From contig JAFDZM010000080.1 of NCBI GenBank assembly GCA_018266915.1, positions 248,001 to 312,000 of the forward strand: 64,000 bases of DNA, given 5' to 3'. This DNA is from Bacteroidota bacterium. GTDB taxonomy: Bacteria; Bacteroidota; Bacteroidia; Sphingobacteriales; Sphingobacteriaceae. Numbering within the stretch: position 1 is the first letter of the stretch; the number at the start of each line of letters is the position of its first letter. Under the pieces are notes generated by a model, which had not been told where the DNA came from, did not search any database, and worked only from the letters and a program-made list of their open reading frames with translations. Both the position numbers and the translations under genes were made by a program. Positions 34,962 to 42,495 of this stretch are shown piece after piece.

Positions 34962-35495
34962 ATGAGCCTACCAAACTATGGCATTGCGGAGATAAAAAAA
35001 GAACTTCAGCACCTGGATAATGCCCAACTGACGGAGCTTTGCCTTCGCCTGGTTCGGTATAAAAAAGAAAATAAAGAATTAACCGGCTACCTGTTGTTTG
35101 ACGCGGATAATGAGCGCGCTTTTATTGATTCCCTGATGGCTGAAAGCGGATTGATGTTTAGTCAGCTGCCTTATAATAATTACCAGTTGGCAAAAAGTCT
35201 GCGTAAAATATTGAGGTTGCTGGGCAAATACATCAAGTTTATGGCATCGAGCGAAGCTGAGGTTGAAGTGCTTATCAATTTTTGCCGTAATTATGTACAA
35301 TATGTAGATAAGCGGGCGTCATCATCCTACAAACCTTTGCGGCTAATATTTACACGTCAGCTGGATAAAATTCGAAAATCCATAACTAAATTGCACGAGG
35401 ATTTGCAGTTCGATTACAGCCAGGATTTTAATAACATGGTTGGCGAGGCCGAAGAAAAATTGCGATGGCTGAATATGAATGATTATCTGTTGTAA
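34962..35495 (+). CDS. Helical hypothetical protein, 177 aa
   Basis: Soluble, Leu/Lys/Glu-rich and almost entirely helical by appearance, with no signal peptide, membrane segment or Cys-based metal site. Notable segments are LRKILRLLGKYIKFMASSEAEVEVLINF (described in part, about 85-112) and the charged C-terminus ending LNMNDYLL. I do not recognise a family. It is divergent from the symporter and 46 bp upstream of the sigma factor gene, so it may share that transcript. Codon use is typical of the window. Confidence 0.7.
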   Translation: MSLPNYGIAEIKKELQHLDNAQLTELCLRLVRYKKENKELTGYLLFDADNERAFIDSLMAESGLMFSQLPYNNYQLAKSLRKILRLLGKYIKFMASSEAEVEVLINFCRNYVQYVDKRASSSYKPLRLIFTRQLDKIRKSITKLHEDLQFDYSQDFNNMVGEAEEKLRWLNMNDYLL

Positions 35496-35541
35496 CAAAT
35501 TACCCCTATAACCTATCTAAAACACAAAAAAGTTAACTGAA

Positions 35542-36039
35542 TTGGATACCAGAGAGGCAGTCTTCAAACAAATATTTGAAGCTAATTCAAAAAAGATATA
35601 CCATTTGTGCTATGGTTATACCGGTGACGATGACGCCGCGAACGACCTGCTACAGGAGACTTTTTTGAAAGTGTGGCAAAATCTCGAAAAGTTCCGTAAC
35701 CAGGCGCAAATATCTACCTGGATATACCGTATTGCTGTAAACACCTGTTTAACCTACCTAAGATCTGAAAAACGGCAGGCTAAGGATGAAATAACACCTC
35801 AGTTTGCCGAAAGTAAGGGAGAAGAATTTTCGGAGAAGAATGAGCAGGTAGCACTGCTTTATAAGTGTATATCTAAGTTGGAAGAATCAGAAAGAATTAT
35901 TATCACTATGGTGCTGGATGAAGTACCGTACCCTGAAATAGCCGATATATCGGGCATATCAGAGGGTAACCTGAGGGTGAAAATACATCGTATTAAACAA
36001 AAATTAACAGAGTTGTATAACCACTATGAAAGACTTTGA
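35542..36039 (+). CDS. RNA polymerase sigma factor, ECF type
   Basis: Directs RNA polymerase to a specific promoter set, usually in response to envelope signals. TTG start at 35542. Region 2 (residues 8-75): IYHLCYGYTGDDDAANDLLQ, FLKVWQNLEKFR and STWIYRIAVNTCLTYLR, the classic region 2 core-binding and -10 recognition block. Region 4 (about 105-160): SKLEESERIIITMVLDEVPY and a helix-turn-helix SGISEGNLRVKIHRIKQKL. 165 residues is normal. The stop overlaps the next gene by 14 bp, as sigma/anti-sigma pairs often do. Confidence 0.93.
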   Translation: MDTREAVFKQIFEANSKKIYHLCYGYTGDDDAANDLLQETFLKVWQNLEKFRNQAQISTWIYRIAVNTCLTYLRSEKRQAKDEITPQFAESKGEEFSEKNEQVALLYKCISKLEESERIIITMVLDEVPYPEIADISGISEGNLRVKIHRIKQKLTELYNHYERL

Positions 36040-36613
36040 TCATTTGATGTCCGTTTGGCAGGGACAGCCAAAGCAGGAGCAGCTTTCAGTGGAGGACACG
36101 CTGAAGCAGGTAAAAAAAGGAGTACGCAGCATCACCAGTCAGCTGTATTGGGGTATCGTGGCTATGGTAGCTATGCTGGCGCTTACCTTTATTATCACTA
36201 TTTTCTTTGTGTTCCAGTGGTTAACCTACGTGGGGTTGTTCATTATGCTGTTGACCATGATGGCCTACGCTGCCCGTATTGTCCGCAATTACCGTATCCT
36301 GAGCAAGCACGATGCTACACAAAACCCAACCGATTACCTGCAAGATTTGAAAGAATACCAGAAAAATCAGGCCAAAATAGCCGGGTGGTTCTATTACCTG
36401 TATGTGATGCTTATTAGCTTAGGTTTGTCACTTTATCTTGTGGAGATACTAAACAATGCCTCAATCTACTACAAAATAGGGTTCTATACATTCACGGTTA
36501 TCTGGATATTATTCCTGACCTTCTATTACAAGAAACGCATATTCAAGAGCCAGGAAGAGAAGTTGAATCTGATCATTGATCGGTTGGAGCGGTTACAGGA
36601 ACAGTTTGAATGA
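36026..36613 (+). CDS. Four-TM membrane protein coupled to the ECF sigma factor
   Basis: 195 residues with an N-terminal cytoplasmic stretch (about 1-40), two membrane helices (about 42-85), a cytoplasmic loop, two more helices (about 119-168) and a basic, charged C-terminal helix (RIFKSQEEKLNLIIDRLERL). The gene starts 14 bp before the sigma-factor stop, so the two are coupled. By position it is a candidate anti-sigma factor or membrane partner, with the short N-terminal cytoplasmic segment as a possible sigma-binding part; but no known anti-sigma motif (such as the zinc HxxxCxxC) is present. The stop leads into a word-type repeat. Confidence 0.8.
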   Translation: MKDFDHLMSVWQGQPKQEQLSVEDTLKQVKKGVRSITSQLYWGIVAMVAMLALTFIITIFFVFQWLTYVGLFIMLLTMMAYAARIVRNYRILSKHDATQNPTDYLQDLKEYQKNQAKIAGWFYYLYVMLISLGLSLYLVEILNNASIYYKIGFYTFTVIWILFLTFYYKKRIFKSQEEKLNLIIDRLERLQEQFE

Positions 36614-36694
36614 ATTGATTTGAAAATGTGTTAATTTGAAAATTTGAAGATAGCACATAACAAATTTTCAAATCTTCAAATTGAATAATCTTCA
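36608..36694. repeat. Word-type inverted repeat seeded at a gene end
   Basis: TTTGAA words begin inside the last codons of the membrane protein gene (CAGTTTGAATGAATTG) and continue (TGTTAATTTGAAAATTTGAA); the right arm is CAAATTTTCAAATCTTCAAA. A clear example of an arm that starts in coding sequence. Confidence 0.75.
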
Positions 36695-36703
36695 AATACT
36701 ACT

Positions 36704-37216
36704 ATGGTTACTATCCATCTTGTCCGTCCGTCCGAAGTGGAGGAGTTATTATCATTATCCCGAAAGACCTTCTACGACGCCTTTGAGCATCTGAACAATA
36801 AAGATGATTTTGAAGCTTATACTGCGGTGGCATTTGCCAGTCAAAAGTTGTTAAGTGAGTTAGAAAACCTGCATTCACAATTCTATTTTGCCCTTATTGA
36901 CGATGAAAAAGTAGGTTATATCAAACTCAATTATGCATCGGCTCAAACAGAATTGCAAGATGATAATGCTATTGAAGTAGAGCGTATCTACGTATTAGCC
37001 AGTCAGCAAGGAAAAAAGATTGGGAACCAATTGCTGGATTTTGCCATTGACAAAGCTAAAGCCGAGAACAAGAATTTCATTTGGCTTGGGGTATGGGAAC
37101 ATAACATGGCTGCGCAGCGATTTTATGAGCGAAACGGATTTAAAGCCTTTGGTAGCCATAAGTTTTGGGTAGGGAAAGATGAGCAGACGGATATTTTGAT
37201 GAGAAAGGAGCTATAA
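36704..37216 (+). CDS. GNAT family N-acetyltransferase
   Basis: Transfers acetyl from acetyl-CoA to an unidentified amine. The acetyl-CoA site is visible: AIEVERIYVLASQQGKKIGN (about 84-103), with the Q/GxxxG-type loop SQQGKKIGNQLLDFAIDKA, then WLGVWEHNMAAQRFYERNGF (about 126-145), the standard last GNAT motif. 170 residues, single domain. A GTCCGTCCGTCC motif (36722-36733) lies within codons 7-11 of the reading frame and encodes VRPS, so an N-terminal part of this protein is shaped by that DNA motif. Substrate unknown; apparently monocistronic. Confidence 0.88.
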   Translation: MVTIHLVRPSEVEELLSLSRKTFYDAFEHLNNKDDFEAYTAVAFASQKLLSELENLHSQFYFALIDDEKVGYIKLNYASAQTELQDDNAIEVERIYVLASQQGKKIGNQLLDFAIDKAKAENKNFIWLGVWEHNMAAQRFYERNGFKAFGSHKFWVGKDEQTDILMRKEL

Positions 37217-37284
37217 TACAACCTTTCTATATCAATAGTAAAACCTAATAATCAGCCAGTTGTTAGCAATAAAACGACAATAAG

Positions 37285-37518
37285 ATGAAAGCCACGACTT
37301 CTGTAATTTGGACAACTATTTACCTTATCGTGCTGTATACGGTGCCTGCTTATTCGTCTTCCATTATTTTAACTGGAATATTATACATGTCGTTTCCCAT
37401 TATTTTTATTTTGATGGTATTCATTATACTGAAAGATGATAGCGTTAAAGCGAAGAAGTTAGAAAAGGATGAATGGGGATACGCAGATAAAAGTAAAGAT
37501 GAGCTTTGGATAATTTAA
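37285..37518 (+). CDS. Small two-TM membrane protein
   Basis: 77 residues: two hydrophobic helices (about 7-27 and 30-50, with FPIIFILMVFIIL) followed by a charged cytoplasmic tail (DDSVKAKKLEKDEWGYADKS). ATG with an AT-rich upstream region. No family is recognised; the tail is rich in Lys, Asp and Glu. The stop (TAAGCTTAAAGCG) opens directly into an AAAGC word repeat shared with the convergent dinB gene. Confidence 0.6.
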   Translation: MKATTSVIWTTIYLIVLYTVPAYSSSIILTGILYMSFPIIFILMVFIILKDDSVKAKKLEKDEWGYADKSKDELWII

Positions 37519-37577
37519 GCTTAAAGCGTAAAGCGAAAGGCATAAAGCTTTTGGCTTTGGTCTTTTTGCTTTGCGCT
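37518..37577. repeat. AAAGC word-type inverted repeat (convergent genes)
   Basis: AAGCTTAAAGCGTAAAGCG words, then CTTTTGGCTTTGGTCTTTTT on the other arm; lies between the small membrane protein and the 3' end of dinB. Likely bidirectional terminator. Confidence 0.75.
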
Positions 37578-37578
37578 C

Positions 37579-38763
37579 CTACCCCCTCATAAACGGATTA
37601 AAATTCCTTGTCCCGATCTCCATACCCGCGGCACGACAAACCGTTTTATCACCAAATTTAAAATTGATCTTATCCATAGCCTGGTATAGCCTGATCTGTT
37701 CTTCGTTATCTTCAAACAGGTTGATCTGGTAACTGCCGGCAGTCAACTGGCTAAGCCTTACGCCTATCAATCGCACAGGCCGGTGATTGTTCCATGCTTT
37801 TTTGAGCAGATTTTTAACGCCGGGTATCAGGATATGTTCTGCAGCTGTAAGCGCGATCTTTTCCTGCTGGGTATGCGTCTCGAAATTGGCATAGCGTATT
37901 TTGATGGCCAAACACGAAGCCAGTTTATTTTCGCGGCGAAGTTTGGAGGATAACTCCTCTGTCATGGATACCAATATCGATTCCAGTGTTCGTTCGTCCG
38001 AAATATTGCGGCTGAAGGTTTGTTCTGTAGATATAGATTTACGTTCAGAATGTGGTATGATCTCCGCTGAATCTAATCCCCTGGCCTTATTGTACATCCA
38101 TAAACCATTTTTACCAAATACAGTCTGTAAAAAGCGTAGTTCACACCGTTGCAGGTCGCCTATTCTCTCAATACCGTATTCGTATACTTTTTTGGCAGTG
38201 CTCTCCCCTAATCCTGGTATTGCTGAAATAGGTAACGGTGCCAGGAACTGCATTTCGCAGCCATGAGGTATAAATAGTTGCCCGTTTGGTTTAGCCTTAT
38301 TGGTAGCCATTTTAGCGATAACTTTGCTTGACCCTAACCCAAAAGATATAGGCAGTTGTGTTTCCCGGATAATGCGCTGACGGACCTGCGACGCCAGTTT
38401 ATAAGGACTAAAAAAGCGGTCAGTTCCAGTCAGGTCGATATAAAACTCATCAACCGAAGCCTTTTGATAGAGGGGCACCATATCATCGATGATCTTGGTT
38501 ACTTCTGCAGATGCCTCAGAATACAAGTGATGATTGCCACGAACAGATATCGCATGCGGACAAAGCTTAAAAGCATCGCGCGATGACATACCCGAATGCA
38601 CCCCATATTGCCGTGCCTCATAGCTGCATGATGCTACTACCCCTCGCTGTGCATTACCACCAATAATAATAGCCTTACCGATCAGTTCAGGATTGAACTT
38701 ACGCTCCACCGACACGAAAAACGAGTCGAGGTCGATATGCATGATATACCGCTTGGCTTCCAC
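37579..38763 (-). CDS. dinB: DNA polymerase IV (Y family)
   Basis: Error-prone lesion-bypass polymerase. A GTG at 38763 (giving V/M-EAKRYIMHIDLDSFFVSVE) is preferred because it leaves the usual short leader before the catalytic IDLDSFF; upstream ATGs at 38826 and 38835 lie inside an AAAGC repeat, and ATG 38742 is the alternative. Motifs: HIDLDSFFVSVERKF (first Asp), VVASCSYEARQYGV, and YQKASVDEFYIDLTG (second Asp-Glu pair). The thumb helix-hairpin-helix is AIPGLGESTAKKVYEYGIER. The C-terminal little-finger domain ends near AGMEIGTRNFNPF. No C-terminal beta-clamp motif is obvious. Confidence 0.92.
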   Translation of the reverse strand: MEAKRYIMHIDLDSFFVSVERKFNPELIGKAIIIGGNAQRGVVASCSYEARQYGVHSGMSSRDAFKLCPHAISVRGNHHLYSEASAEVTKIIDDMVPLYQKASVDEFYIDLTGTDRFFSPYKLASQVRQRIIRETQLPISFGLGSSKVIAKMATNKAKPNGQLFIPHGCEMQFLAPLPISAIPGLGESTAKKVYEYGIERIGDLQRCELRFLQTVFGKNGLWMYNKARGLDSAEIIPHSERKSISTEQTFSRNISDERTLESILVSMTEELSSKLRRENKLASCLAIKIRYANFETHTQQEKIALTAAEHILIPGVKNLLKKAWNNHRPVRLIGVRLSQLTAGSYQINLFEDNEEQIRLYQAMDKINFKFGDKTVCRAAGMEIGTRNFNPFMRG

Positions 38764-38815
38764 CTTGCAAAGTTGATAATTTCTTTTTGCATTTACTAAT
38801 ATTTTTAGCAATTTA

Positions 38816-38891
38816 GCAGAAAGCATAAAGACCAAAGCAGAAAGCTCTCTTAATTTTCTGCTTTCAGCTTTAAGCTTTCTGCCTTCAGCTC
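38816..38891. repeat. AAAGC word-type inverted repeat
   Basis: AAAGCATAAAGACCAAAGCAGAAAGC on the left (two short pieces) and TTCTGCTTTCAGCTTTAAGC on the right, between divergent dinB and the first 2H gene, just 8 bp before its ATG. This one is not in a terminator position. Confidence 0.75.
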
Positions 38892-38899
38892 AAAAAAAT

Positions 38900-39481
38900 A
38901 TGGAATCTTACAAGGATTATCTTATCATACTTACCCCACCTACAGCAATTGCTGAGCAGGTTAAAAAGTTTAAGCAAGCCAGCATCCGTTTGATAGGTGA
39001 TTTTGAAGGAATGCACAGCAAGGCGCATATCATCCTGTCTCGTTTAATGCGTCAAAAACCTTTCCATACCGAGCCTCTTTTCAGGCAGGTTGAAAAAGAA
39101 CTATCATTATTAGAACCTATCACTTTACAGATTAATGGTTTTGCTACTTTTCTGCCGACCGACTTTACAACCATTTATGCAGCCATCAAATCAACCCCAC
39201 TGATGGAAGACTGGTTTAAACGCTTACGCAAGTCATTAAATGAAAAGAAATCAGTTCCGCATATTACTATTGCCCGGCAAGTTCCTAATGAAAAGGCTAA
39301 AAAACTATGGCCCAAGTTTAAAGACCATACCTGGAACGACGAGTTTGAGGTGAAACGCCTAACCATACTCCAGCGCGAAACTTATGGCTACGATAAAACC
39401 TGGCGGCATTTTGCCGATATCCCATTTAAGGGCAAGCCTGAATGGAATATACTGCCCAATAAGAAAGTGGAGAAAAAATGA
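38900..39481 (+). CDS. 2H phosphoesterase / 2'-5' RNA ligase family protein (copy 1)
   Basis: 193 residues of the LigT-like 2H superfamily, which hydrolyse or form 2'-5' or cyclic phosphodiester bonds. First His motif is in MHSKAHIILSRL (about 37-48) and the second is VPHITIARQ (about 118), the HxT/S-type pair; in the first motif the order is His-Ile-Ile, less canonical. The start YKDYLIILTPP is shared with the paralogue at 39667. Substrate unknown. The duplicate gene, 186 bp downstream, keeps both motifs, so both copies may be active. Confidence 0.85.
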   Translation: MESYKDYLIILTPPTAIAEQVKKFKQASIRLIGDFEGMHSKAHIILSRLMRQKPFHTEPLFRQVEKELSLLEPITLQINGFATFLPTDFTTIYAAIKSTPLMEDWFKRLRKSLNEKKSVPHITIARQVPNEKAKKLWPKFKDHTWNDEFEVKRLTILQRETYGYDKTWRHFADIPFKGKPEWNILPNKKVEKK

Positions 39482-39582
39482 GTGATGTAAATCAGATCAG
39501 TATGTTTTGATACCTTTTTACCAAATAAATTTGCATTTATACTAAATATTTTAGCATATTTATATCCCGGTTTTAGTAATTG

Positions 39583-39658
39583 CTTGAGTAGTTGATTATG
39601 TTGAATGGTTTTTGCCTATTCAACCACTCAACTACTTAACACAATCAACAACTTAACT
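39583..39658. repeat. Word-type inverted repeat between the two 2H genes
   Basis: GAGTAGTTGATTATGTTGAA on the left, TTCAACCACTCAACTACTTA and ACACAATCAACAACTTAAC on the right, GTTGA class. Ends 9 bp before the second gene. Confidence 0.75.
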
Positions 39659-39666
39659 ACAAGGAT

Positions 39667-40299
39667 ATGAAAGGTTATGCAGATTATTTGATCATCCTAT
39701 CTCCTCCTGAGGATGTTTGTGAGCAGATTGAAAAATACAAACAGCAGTCATCGGAAATCATCGGTCATTATGATACTATGCATTCAAAGGCGCATATCAG
39801 CATAAAACCTATGCCACGTCGTAAACCATACATGGCAGAGCCCGAACTTGCCGGTTTAAAAGCTAATATAAAGCTGTTGCCCCCGGTTACTTTGATTATT
39901 GATGGGTTTGATTTCTTTAATCATGGCGAGGAATACCGTACAGTGTATGCCAAGATTCAATCTTCGGCATTTACCATGCAATGGTTCAAAGCGCTTAAAA
40001 AGAGTCTCAACATAAAAGATTACCTGGTACCTCATATTACCATTGCCCGCAACATTCATAAAGATGATTTCGATAAGTTATGGCCGCATCTTCGCAAAAT
40101 AAAATGGGTGCAGGATTTTGAGGTAAATAAACTCACCATTCTTCATCGCGAGGCATTGAATACATTTGCGCATTGGGATGTGCTGATGGAAATACCATTT
40201 GAGGCACGGCATTTGGCGAATGAGCCGTTGCCTAAGGCAACATCGGCGAAATCAACGACGGGAAATTATAGCGCGAGTCAGCAGATCAAGTTATTTTAG
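39667..40299 (+). CDS. 2H phosphoesterase / 2'-5' RNA ligase family protein (copy 2)
   Basis: Paralogue of the preceding gene: YADYLIILSPP matches YKDYLIILTPP, MHSKAHISIKPM carries the first His motif (here HIS, a canonical HxS/T form) and VPHITIARN the second. 210 residues, longer by a Ser/Thr/Lys-rich tail (LPKATSAKSTTGNYSASQQ). The proteins differ in more than half of positions by eye, so the duplication is not recent. The role is probably RNA-end or nucleotide phosphodiester processing; unproven. Confidence 0.85.
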   Translation: MKGYADYLIILSPPEDVCEQIEKYKQQSSEIIGHYDTMHSKAHISIKPMPRRKPYMAEPELAGLKANIKLLPPVTLIIDGFDFFNHGEEYRTVYAKIQSSAFTMQWFKALKKSLNIKDYLVPHITIARNIHKDDFDKLWPHLRKIKWVQDFEVNKLTILHREALNTFAHWDVLMEIPFEARHLANEPLPKATSAKSTTGNYSASQQIKLF

Positions 40300-40398
40300 G
40301 TGAAAGCAGAAAGCTTTTTTTCGCTTTAAGCCTTTGGCTTTTCTTTAAATAGAAGTGTTTGTTTTTTAAGCTTTTAGCTTTCTGCTTTTGGCTTACAC
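40300..40398. repeat. AAAGC word-type inverted repeat upstream of SRP RNA
   Basis: GTGAAAGCAGAAAGC, then CGCTTTAAGCCTTTGGCTTTTC, then AAGCTTTTAGCTTTCTGCTTTT; irregular, with more than one CTTT arm. Lies after the second 2H gene and before the ffs promoter. Confidence 0.65.
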
Positions 40399-40441
40399 CT
40401 CAAAAAATAACTTTTTCTTAACCCCAATTCAACCTTTTGTC

Positions 40442-40449
40442 TATATTTG
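40442..40449 (+). promoter_or_regulatory. -7 box (TATATTTG) of SRP RNA gene
   Basis: Exact TAnnTTTG about 5 bp before the RNA's first paired base. No clear TTG at the expected -33 distance. Confidence 0.6.
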
Positions 40450-40453
40450 CGGC

Positions 40454-40551
40454 GGGGTAAGTCTTTTACGACCAGCTCCTCTTGAACTCCCCCAGGGTGG
40501 GAACGCAGCAAGGGTAGAGGGTTGTAGCGGTGCGATAAAAGTAGCTTACCC
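40454..40551 (+). ncRNA. ffs: Signal recognition particle RNA, small bacterial type (4.5S-like)
   Basis: Domain IV signature is intact: CTCCCCCAGGGTGGGAAC and GCAGCAAGGGTAGAGG hold the symmetric loop and GGAA tetraloop-type region that bind Ffh. The two ends, GGGGTAAG at the 5' side and CTTACCC at the 3' side, pair to close the stem, and the 3' end runs into TTTTTTT, a transcription stop. This is the RNA partner of Ffh for co-translational membrane targeting. Exact ends are within a few bases. Confidence 0.93.
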
Positions 40552-40714
40552 TTTTTTTATTTCTTCATTTTTCTGAACACGATTCGCCAGATTTAAGGAT
40601 GTTCAGGATTATTTTAGCCTAAGAACATTTTAAAAGATTACATTATAATTGTGATGTTAATCGTGTTAATCAATTAATCTTGTAAATCGTGTTCAAACAA
40701 CAGGTTCAAATCCT

Positions 40715-40999
40715 ATGGAAATAAAAAACGAAGAGCGCCACCATGCAGGTGCTTTTTATATTGATGACAGCGGCGACCGCTTAGGTGAAATGCGCTACCT
40801 GGTTCGTGACGGTGTAATGAATATTTATCACACGGAGGTAGATGAAAAGCTACAGGGCCATCACATGGGTGAAAAACTGGTTGAGGCTGGTGTAAAATAT
40901 GCCCGCGAAAATCAGTTTAAAATATTGCCTACCTGCGTCTTTGCGCGATCTGTTTTTAACCGTACACCGGCTTATGATGATGTGCTGGTAAAAAGCTGA
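40715..40999 (+). CDS. Small GNAT-like N-acetyltransferase (YjdJ/Gtn-type)
   Basis: 94-residue protein of the short acetyltransferase group typified by YjdJ. GEMRYLVRDGVMNIYHTEVD (about 26-45) is the substrate-side sheet, and LQGHHMGEKLVEAGVKYARE (about 48-67) is the acetyl-CoA-binding motif with helix; KILPTCVFARSVFNRTPAYD is the usual C-terminal part, with a Cys that is conserved in the family. Substrate unknown. The stop codon lies inside an AAAGC word repeat. Confidence 0.85.
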   Translation: MEIKNEERHHAGAFYIDDSGDRLGEMRYLVRDGVMNIYHTEVDEKLQGHHMGEKLVEAGVKYARENQFKILPTCVFARSVFNRTPAYDDVLVKS

Positions 41000-41092
41000 A
41001 AGCTTAAAGACCAAAGCAGAATGCCTTCCTTTATATCTTAAAAAAACTTTTCGCTTTAAGCTTTCGGCTTTTAGCTTTACGCTATAAAACAA
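40992..41092. repeat. AAAGC word-type inverted repeat seeded at a gene end
   Basis: Left arm begins with the last codons (GTAAAAAGCTGAAAGCTTAA), right arm is TTTTCGCTTTAAGCTTTCGG and CTTTTAGCTTTACGC, ending 5 bp before the ypdA ATG. Confidence 0.75.
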
Positions 41093-41097
41093 ATGCA

Positions 41098-42057
41098 ATG
41101 CTCGATATACTCATTATAGGCGGCGGTCCCATTGGTTTAGCTTGTGCCCTTGCAGCACAAAAAGCCAATCTAAACTATATCATTATAGAAAAAGGCTGCC
41201 TGGCTAACTCGCTATACAATTATCCTTCTACTATGACTTTCTTCAGCACTTCTGAACGACTGGAAATTGGCGGGATTCCTTTTGTAACCATCAGCAACAA
41301 ACCAAACCGTGCCGAAGCGCTGGAATATTATCGCCGGGTAGCTTTTTCCAATCATATTAAAGTGAATTTGTTTGAGGAAGTTTCCGCAGTCGAACGGACG
41401 GACAAACATTATGTCGTAACTTCTTCGAGGGGAAAATATGAAGCTAAGAATATTGTCGTCGCTACAGGCTTTTATGACATTGCCGTAAAACTGGATATCC
41501 CCGGCGAAGACCTGCCAAAGGTGATGCACTACTATAAAGACCCTCATTTTTATGCTTTGCAAAAAGTGGTTGTTGTGGGATCAAGCAACTCGGCAATTGA
41601 TGTGGCTTTGGAAACCTTCCGCAAAGGCGCTGATGTAACATTAGTAATCCGTGGTGAAGAAGTTAGTCACCGGGTAAAGTATTGGGTACGGCCTGATATA
41701 ATAAATCGTATTAAAGAAGGCAGCATTAAGGCGTATTTCAACTCCAACCTGACCGCCATCCGTGAACACGACGTAGATATCCAGACACCGGACGGACTTG
41801 TAACCATTCCCAACGATTTTGTAATGGCAATGACAGGTTACCGGCCCAATTTTGAATTCCTGAAAAAGATCGGCATCCAGCTTTCAACTGATGCGAAATG
41901 TATCCCGCATTATAATCATGAAACCATGGAAACCAATCTGCCGGGAGTCTATCTTGCCGGTGTGGTTTGCGGAGGTATGGATACGCATTTGTGGTTCATT
42001 GAAAACTCAAGGGTACATGCGGAGATGATCATGAAAAACATCGTTGGAAAGTTGTAA
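41098..42057 (+). CDS. ypdA: YpdA-family thioredoxin reductase-like flavoprotein
   Basis: FAD/NADPH oxidoreductase of the bacillithiol-disulfide-reductase-like group. FAD site ILIIGGGPIGLACAL (about 4-18), NADPH site VVVVGSSNSAIDVALE (about 156-171), second FAD site GVYLAGVVCGG (about 283-293). The start MLDILIIGGGPIGL and YPSTMTFFSTSERLEIGGIP (about 41-60) are diagnostic. The CxxC of classical thioredoxin reductases is absent, as in YpdA. 319 residues. In Bacteroidota the low-molecular-weight thiol it reduces is uncertain. Two GGACGGAC octamers lie inside the gene. Confidence 0.9.
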   Translation: MLDILIIGGGPIGLACALAAQKANLNYIIIEKGCLANSLYNYPSTMTFFSTSERLEIGGIPFVTISNKPNRAEALEYYRRVAFSNHIKVNLFEEVSAVERTDKHYVVTSSRGKYEAKNIVVATGFYDIAVKLDIPGEDLPKVMHYYKDPHFYALQKVVVVGSSNSAIDVALETFRKGADVTLVIRGEEVSHRVKYWVRPDIINRIKEGSIKAYFNSNLTAIREHDVDIQTPDGLVTIPNDFVMAMTGYRPNFEFLKKIGIQLSTDAKCIPHYNHETMETNLPGVYLAGVVCGGMDTHLWFIENSRVHAEMIMKNIVGKL

Positions 42058-42169
42058 AGTTACAAGGTTGTAAAGTTGGTGATTAGCAGCGTCTGAATAC
42101 TTCAGCAAATAGCTGTATAACATTCAATTGTAACATTTCAACTTTTCAACCTTACAACTTTACAACAAA
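42048..42169. repeat. Word-type inverted repeat seeded at ypdA end
   Basis: GGAAAGTTGTAAAGTTACAA and GGTTGTAAAGTTGGTG, starting in the last ypdA codons; the right arm is CAATTGTAACATTTCAACTT and CAACCTTACAACTTTACAAC. AAGGTTG class as at 11297. Confidence 0.75.
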
Positions 42170-42180
42170 TTAAATTTTTC

Positions 42181-42211
42181 TTGCATAAATAAAAATTAAT
42201 GCGATACTTTG
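42181..42211 (+). promoter_or_regulatory. Putative promoter of the arginine operon
   Basis: TTG at 42181, 21 bp spacer, TACTTTG at 42205-42211 (near TAnnTTTG). It precedes the short ORF at 42248 by about 36 bp and is the only promoter-like pair between ypdA and the arginine genes. Confidence 0.6.
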
Positions 42212-42247
42212 CAGAAAATTAGAAAAGTAAAAAAAACACAATTTAAA

Positions 42248-42373
42248 ATGAAACTGCAAAGCATATTTAACACCATCGTCAGGGCTATATTTGCCCCGGC
42301 TGCTGTTGCTTTGGTTGCACCTGTGTTTGAGTATGCACCTTCACGACGAAGGCTTTATATCCCCCGGGTTTAA
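42248..42373 (+). CDS. Candidate arginine leader peptide (41 aa, Arg-Arg-Arg run)
   Basis: First ORF behind the promoter, with an A-rich start region (AAAAACACAATTTAAAATG). It encodes 41 residues: a hydrophobic N-terminal half and the C-terminal run SRRRLYIPRV, with five Arg overall (Arg12, Arg33-35, Arg40), three of them consecutive as CGA CGA AGG. A 5-bp hairpin, CCTTC-ACGAC-GAAGG, overlaps that run. The genes downstream make arginine, so ribosome pausing on Arg codons could control them, as in amino-acid attenuators; no strong terminator hairpin is visible between 42374 and 42495, which weakens the model. It may also be a chance ORF. Confidence 0.45.
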   Translation: MKLQSIFNTIVRAIFAPAAVALVAPVFEYAPSRRRLYIPRV

Positions 42374-42495
42374 TTTACGCTCTGCTAATAACCCACAATG
42401 ATGAGGTACTTATTTTTAAACTTCGTCAACCAAATTCCATCTATTACGTATTGGCGGCAACGCTTCAATTTTAACGTTAATTCTTTCTACTTAAA

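Noticed and set aside
37579..38763. Interpreting dinB as starting at 38835 or 38826
   Set aside because: These starts translate AAAGC repeat sequence before the conserved core; the GTG at 38763 gives a normal leader.
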